From: Bacteroidales bacterium | Lineage (GTDB): Bacteria > Bacteroidota > Bacteroidia > Bacteroidales > Dysgonomonadaceae | DNA length: 34,300 nt | Assembly: GCA_012518155.1 (NCBI GenBank) | Contig: JAAYTC010000077.1 | Location: 1 to 34,300, forward strand | Reading direction: 5' to 3' | Shown: piece after piece, positions 32,967 to 34,300 of the stretch | Position numbering within the stretch: position 1 is the first letter of the stretch | How the letters are laid out: each line of letters begins with the position of its first letter | Notes under the pieces: generated by a model | Database searches by the model: none | What the model saw: the letters and a program-made list of their open reading frames with translations, nothing else | What the model was told of the DNA's origin: nothing | Translations under genes and position numbers: made by a program

Positions 32967-33329
32967 ATGGATCGATTAACTCCACAGGAAGAGAATATAA
33001 TGCAGTACGTTTGGCAAATAGGAGAATGTGCCATAAAGGATGTGGTAGATCGTATGGAGAAACCCAAACCTCCCTATACCACCGTGGCGTCGATTTTCCA
33101 GAATCTTGAAAACAAAGAGTATTTAACCAAGCGGAGATTTGGAAACGTGAAAGTGTACAAGCCCAAAATATCGGAGGCGGCCTATAAACGCCATTTTTTG
33201 TCGGGTGTTGTACAAGATTATTTTGATAACTCCTACAAGGAGCTGGTCTCTTTTTTCGCCAAAGAACAAAAGATTACCACGGAAGAGCTTAACGAAATTA
33301 TTCAACTTATTGAGAAAAACCAGAAGTAA
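32967..33329 (+). CDS. BlaI/MecI/CopY family transcriptional repressor
   Basis: The 120-residue protein has the BlaI layout. The N-terminal winged helix (about 1-75) contains LTPQEENIMQYVWQIGECA, KDVVDRMEKPKPPYTTVASI and LENKEYLTKRRFGNVKVYKP. The C-terminal dimerisation helices (about 80-120) include VVQDYFDNSYKELVSFFAKEQ. In characterised systems such repressors are cleaved after a BlaR1-type protease senses a beta-lactam. Here the metalloprotease gene begins 56 bases downstream, so the pair is complete, but no beta-lactamase is in view and the signal may be something else, as with many Bacteroidetes pairs. Confidence 0.93.
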   Translation: MDRLTPQEENIMQYVWQIGECAIKDVVDRMEKPKPPYTTVASIFQNLENKEYLTKRRFGNVKVYKPKISEAAYKRHFLSGVVQDYFDNSYKELVSFFAKEQKITTEELNEIIQLIEKNQK

Positions 33330-33385
33330 AGCTTGCCGTGATTATGGTGAGCGCGGAAACAGTCTAACGTAAATGAAAATAAATT

Positions 33386-34300
33386 ATGCATCCATTCTTT
33401 ATATACTTGATACAAGTAAACATTGCCCTGGCATTGTTTTACCTGTTATACACGTTCGTGCTGAAGAAGGATACGTTTTTACGTCTAAAGCGTCTTTTTT
33501 TCCTTTCGGCTATTGGTTTTTCACTCCTCTATCCTCTATTCGCCATTCCGGGATTGAGCACTACGTGGCAAAATCTCTTTTTTGGAAGTCCCGATCTCAA
33601 TGGAGAAGTTCTGGTGACTTTTGGCGAGCCGGGTACTGGCTCGGTAATTGAAACGGGCGAACGTGCAATTGAATCTATCCCTTGGACAAAGTTGTTATCC
33701 ATTTTCTACATGGGGATTACCTTCGCGTTCGCGCTGCGATTCCTGTTCCAGTTAGGGTCGATTTATCGCGTTCGGACGAAATGCAGCCGACAGACGATCG
33801 CGGGAATACCTGTATATCGATTGAAAGACAATATCACACCTTTTTCGTTTTTCCGGTTGATTTTTATTCATTCCGATAAACATTCCGGGTCGGAATTGGA
33901 ACAGATCCTGCTTCACGAGTTGACGCACGCGAAGCAGTGGCACTCCGTAGACATCGTGTTGATTGAATTGGTTTGCCTCTTTTCTTGGTGGAATCCTTTC
34001 GTGTGGCTTTTGAAAAGAGAAATGACCATGAACCTAGAATATTTGGCCGACAAGGGTGTGCTTCGAGAAGGGGTAGATACAAAAGAGTATCAATACCACC
34101 TCTTGAGGTTAACCTATCATGAGTCTGCCGTACCTATAGTTAATAACTTTAATGTATCACGTTTAAAACAACGAATTATGATGATGAACAAATCCAAATC
34201 ACCCGCGTTACGCCTCGTGAAATATCTTTTTATTTTACCGGTCTGCTTATTGCTTGTAACGTCGAACAGTGTTTACGCGAACCAGAAACCCTCCTCTCAC
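33386..34300 (+). CDS. M56 family (BlaR1-like) membrane metallopeptidase, C-terminus outside window
   Basis: From ATG 33386 (MHPFFIYLIQVNIALALFYL) the frame stays open for 305 codons to the window end. TM segments are visible at about 4-25, 33-52 and 108-126, and another at about 273-290. Between the third and fourth lies the M56 catalytic part, with zinc motif HELTH (177-181) and a likely third ligand Glu218 in NLEYLADKGV. This is the usual order for BlaR1/MecR1-like proteases. The start of the sensor or TonB-like part is cut off. It probably cleaves the BlaI-type repressor encoded just upstream. Many Bacteroidetes homologues carry a TonB C-terminal domain instead of a penicillin sensor; which one applies here cannot be seen. 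Confidence 0.92.
   Translation, partial: MHPFFIYLIQVNIALALFYLLYTFVLKKDTFLRLKRLFFLSAIGFSLLYPLFAIPGLSTTWQNLFFGSPDLNGEVLVTFGEPGTGSVIETGERAIESIPWTKLLSIFYMGITFAFALRFLFQLGSIYRVRTKCSRQTIAGIPVYRLKDNITPFSFFRLIFIHSDKHSGSELEQILLHELTHAKQWHSVDIVLIELVCLFSWWNPFVWLLKREMTMNLEYLADKGVLREGVDTKEYQYHLLRLTYHESAVPIVNNFNVSRLKQRIMMMNKSKSPALRLVKYLFILPVCLLLVTSNSVYANQKPSSH

Noticed and set aside
1..34300. CRISPR arrays, tRNA/rRNA genes, insertion sequences or prophage
   Set aside because: No regularly spaced repeats, cloverleaf-like segments in the gaps, transposase or phage genes were seen.

Overview
The window looks like a chromosomal stretch from a member of the Bacteroidales. The evidence is: promoters of the Bacteroidetes type (TTTG/TTG, about 19-21 bases, then TAnnTTTG); a short primary sigma factor without region 1.1; a fused MurF-alanine racemase; GSCFA, DUF5063 and DUF3078 proteins; and the order recR - membrane protein - GNAT - tsaC - clC - fmt, which I remember from Bacteroides relatives. 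A family such as Dysgonomonadaceae is possible but is only a guess. Almost everything is housekeeping. I saw no phage, insertion sequence, CRISPR, rRNA or tRNA.

Layout. 1-3796 (minus): the rimP-nusA-infB translation/transcription operon, with infB cut by the window start. 3960-6293 (minus): a three-gene accessory-looking cassette of a membrane/winged-helix protein, a cytosolic subtilase and a small protein resembling a free-standing I9 propeptide/inhibitor. 6439-8824 (plus): DUF5063, a DEDDy 3'-5' exonuclease and an RlmI-like rRNA methyltransferase. 8825-9142: a gap with a promoter, a 26-codon ORF and a terminator. 9143-12696 (plus): GSCFA protein and MurF-Alr. 12776-16856 (minus): OmpA-like porin, RpoD, and a DegQ/HtrA gene broken by an in-frame TAG. 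17082-22219 (minus): lemA, two TPM-domain genes, miaA, lysA and a glycosyltransferase. 22525-24123 (plus): DUF3078 outer-membrane protein. 24148-29467 (minus): fmt, clC, tsaC, GNAT, membrane protein, recR. 29793-32637 (plus): serA, serC and a 3-keto-disaccharide hydrolase-like protein. 32967-34300 (plus): a BlaI/BlaR1-type repressor and membrane metalloprotease pair, the latter cut by the window end.

The items most worth a second look are the amber codon just before the catalytic core of DegQ, the subtilase/inhibitor/membrane-wHTH cassette, a terminator-like hairpin right after the rimP-nusA-infB promoter, the short transcript/ORF/terminator unit at 8934-9035, and a structured stretch upstream of rpoD. 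Assignments come from recognising motifs by eye; no database search was run.
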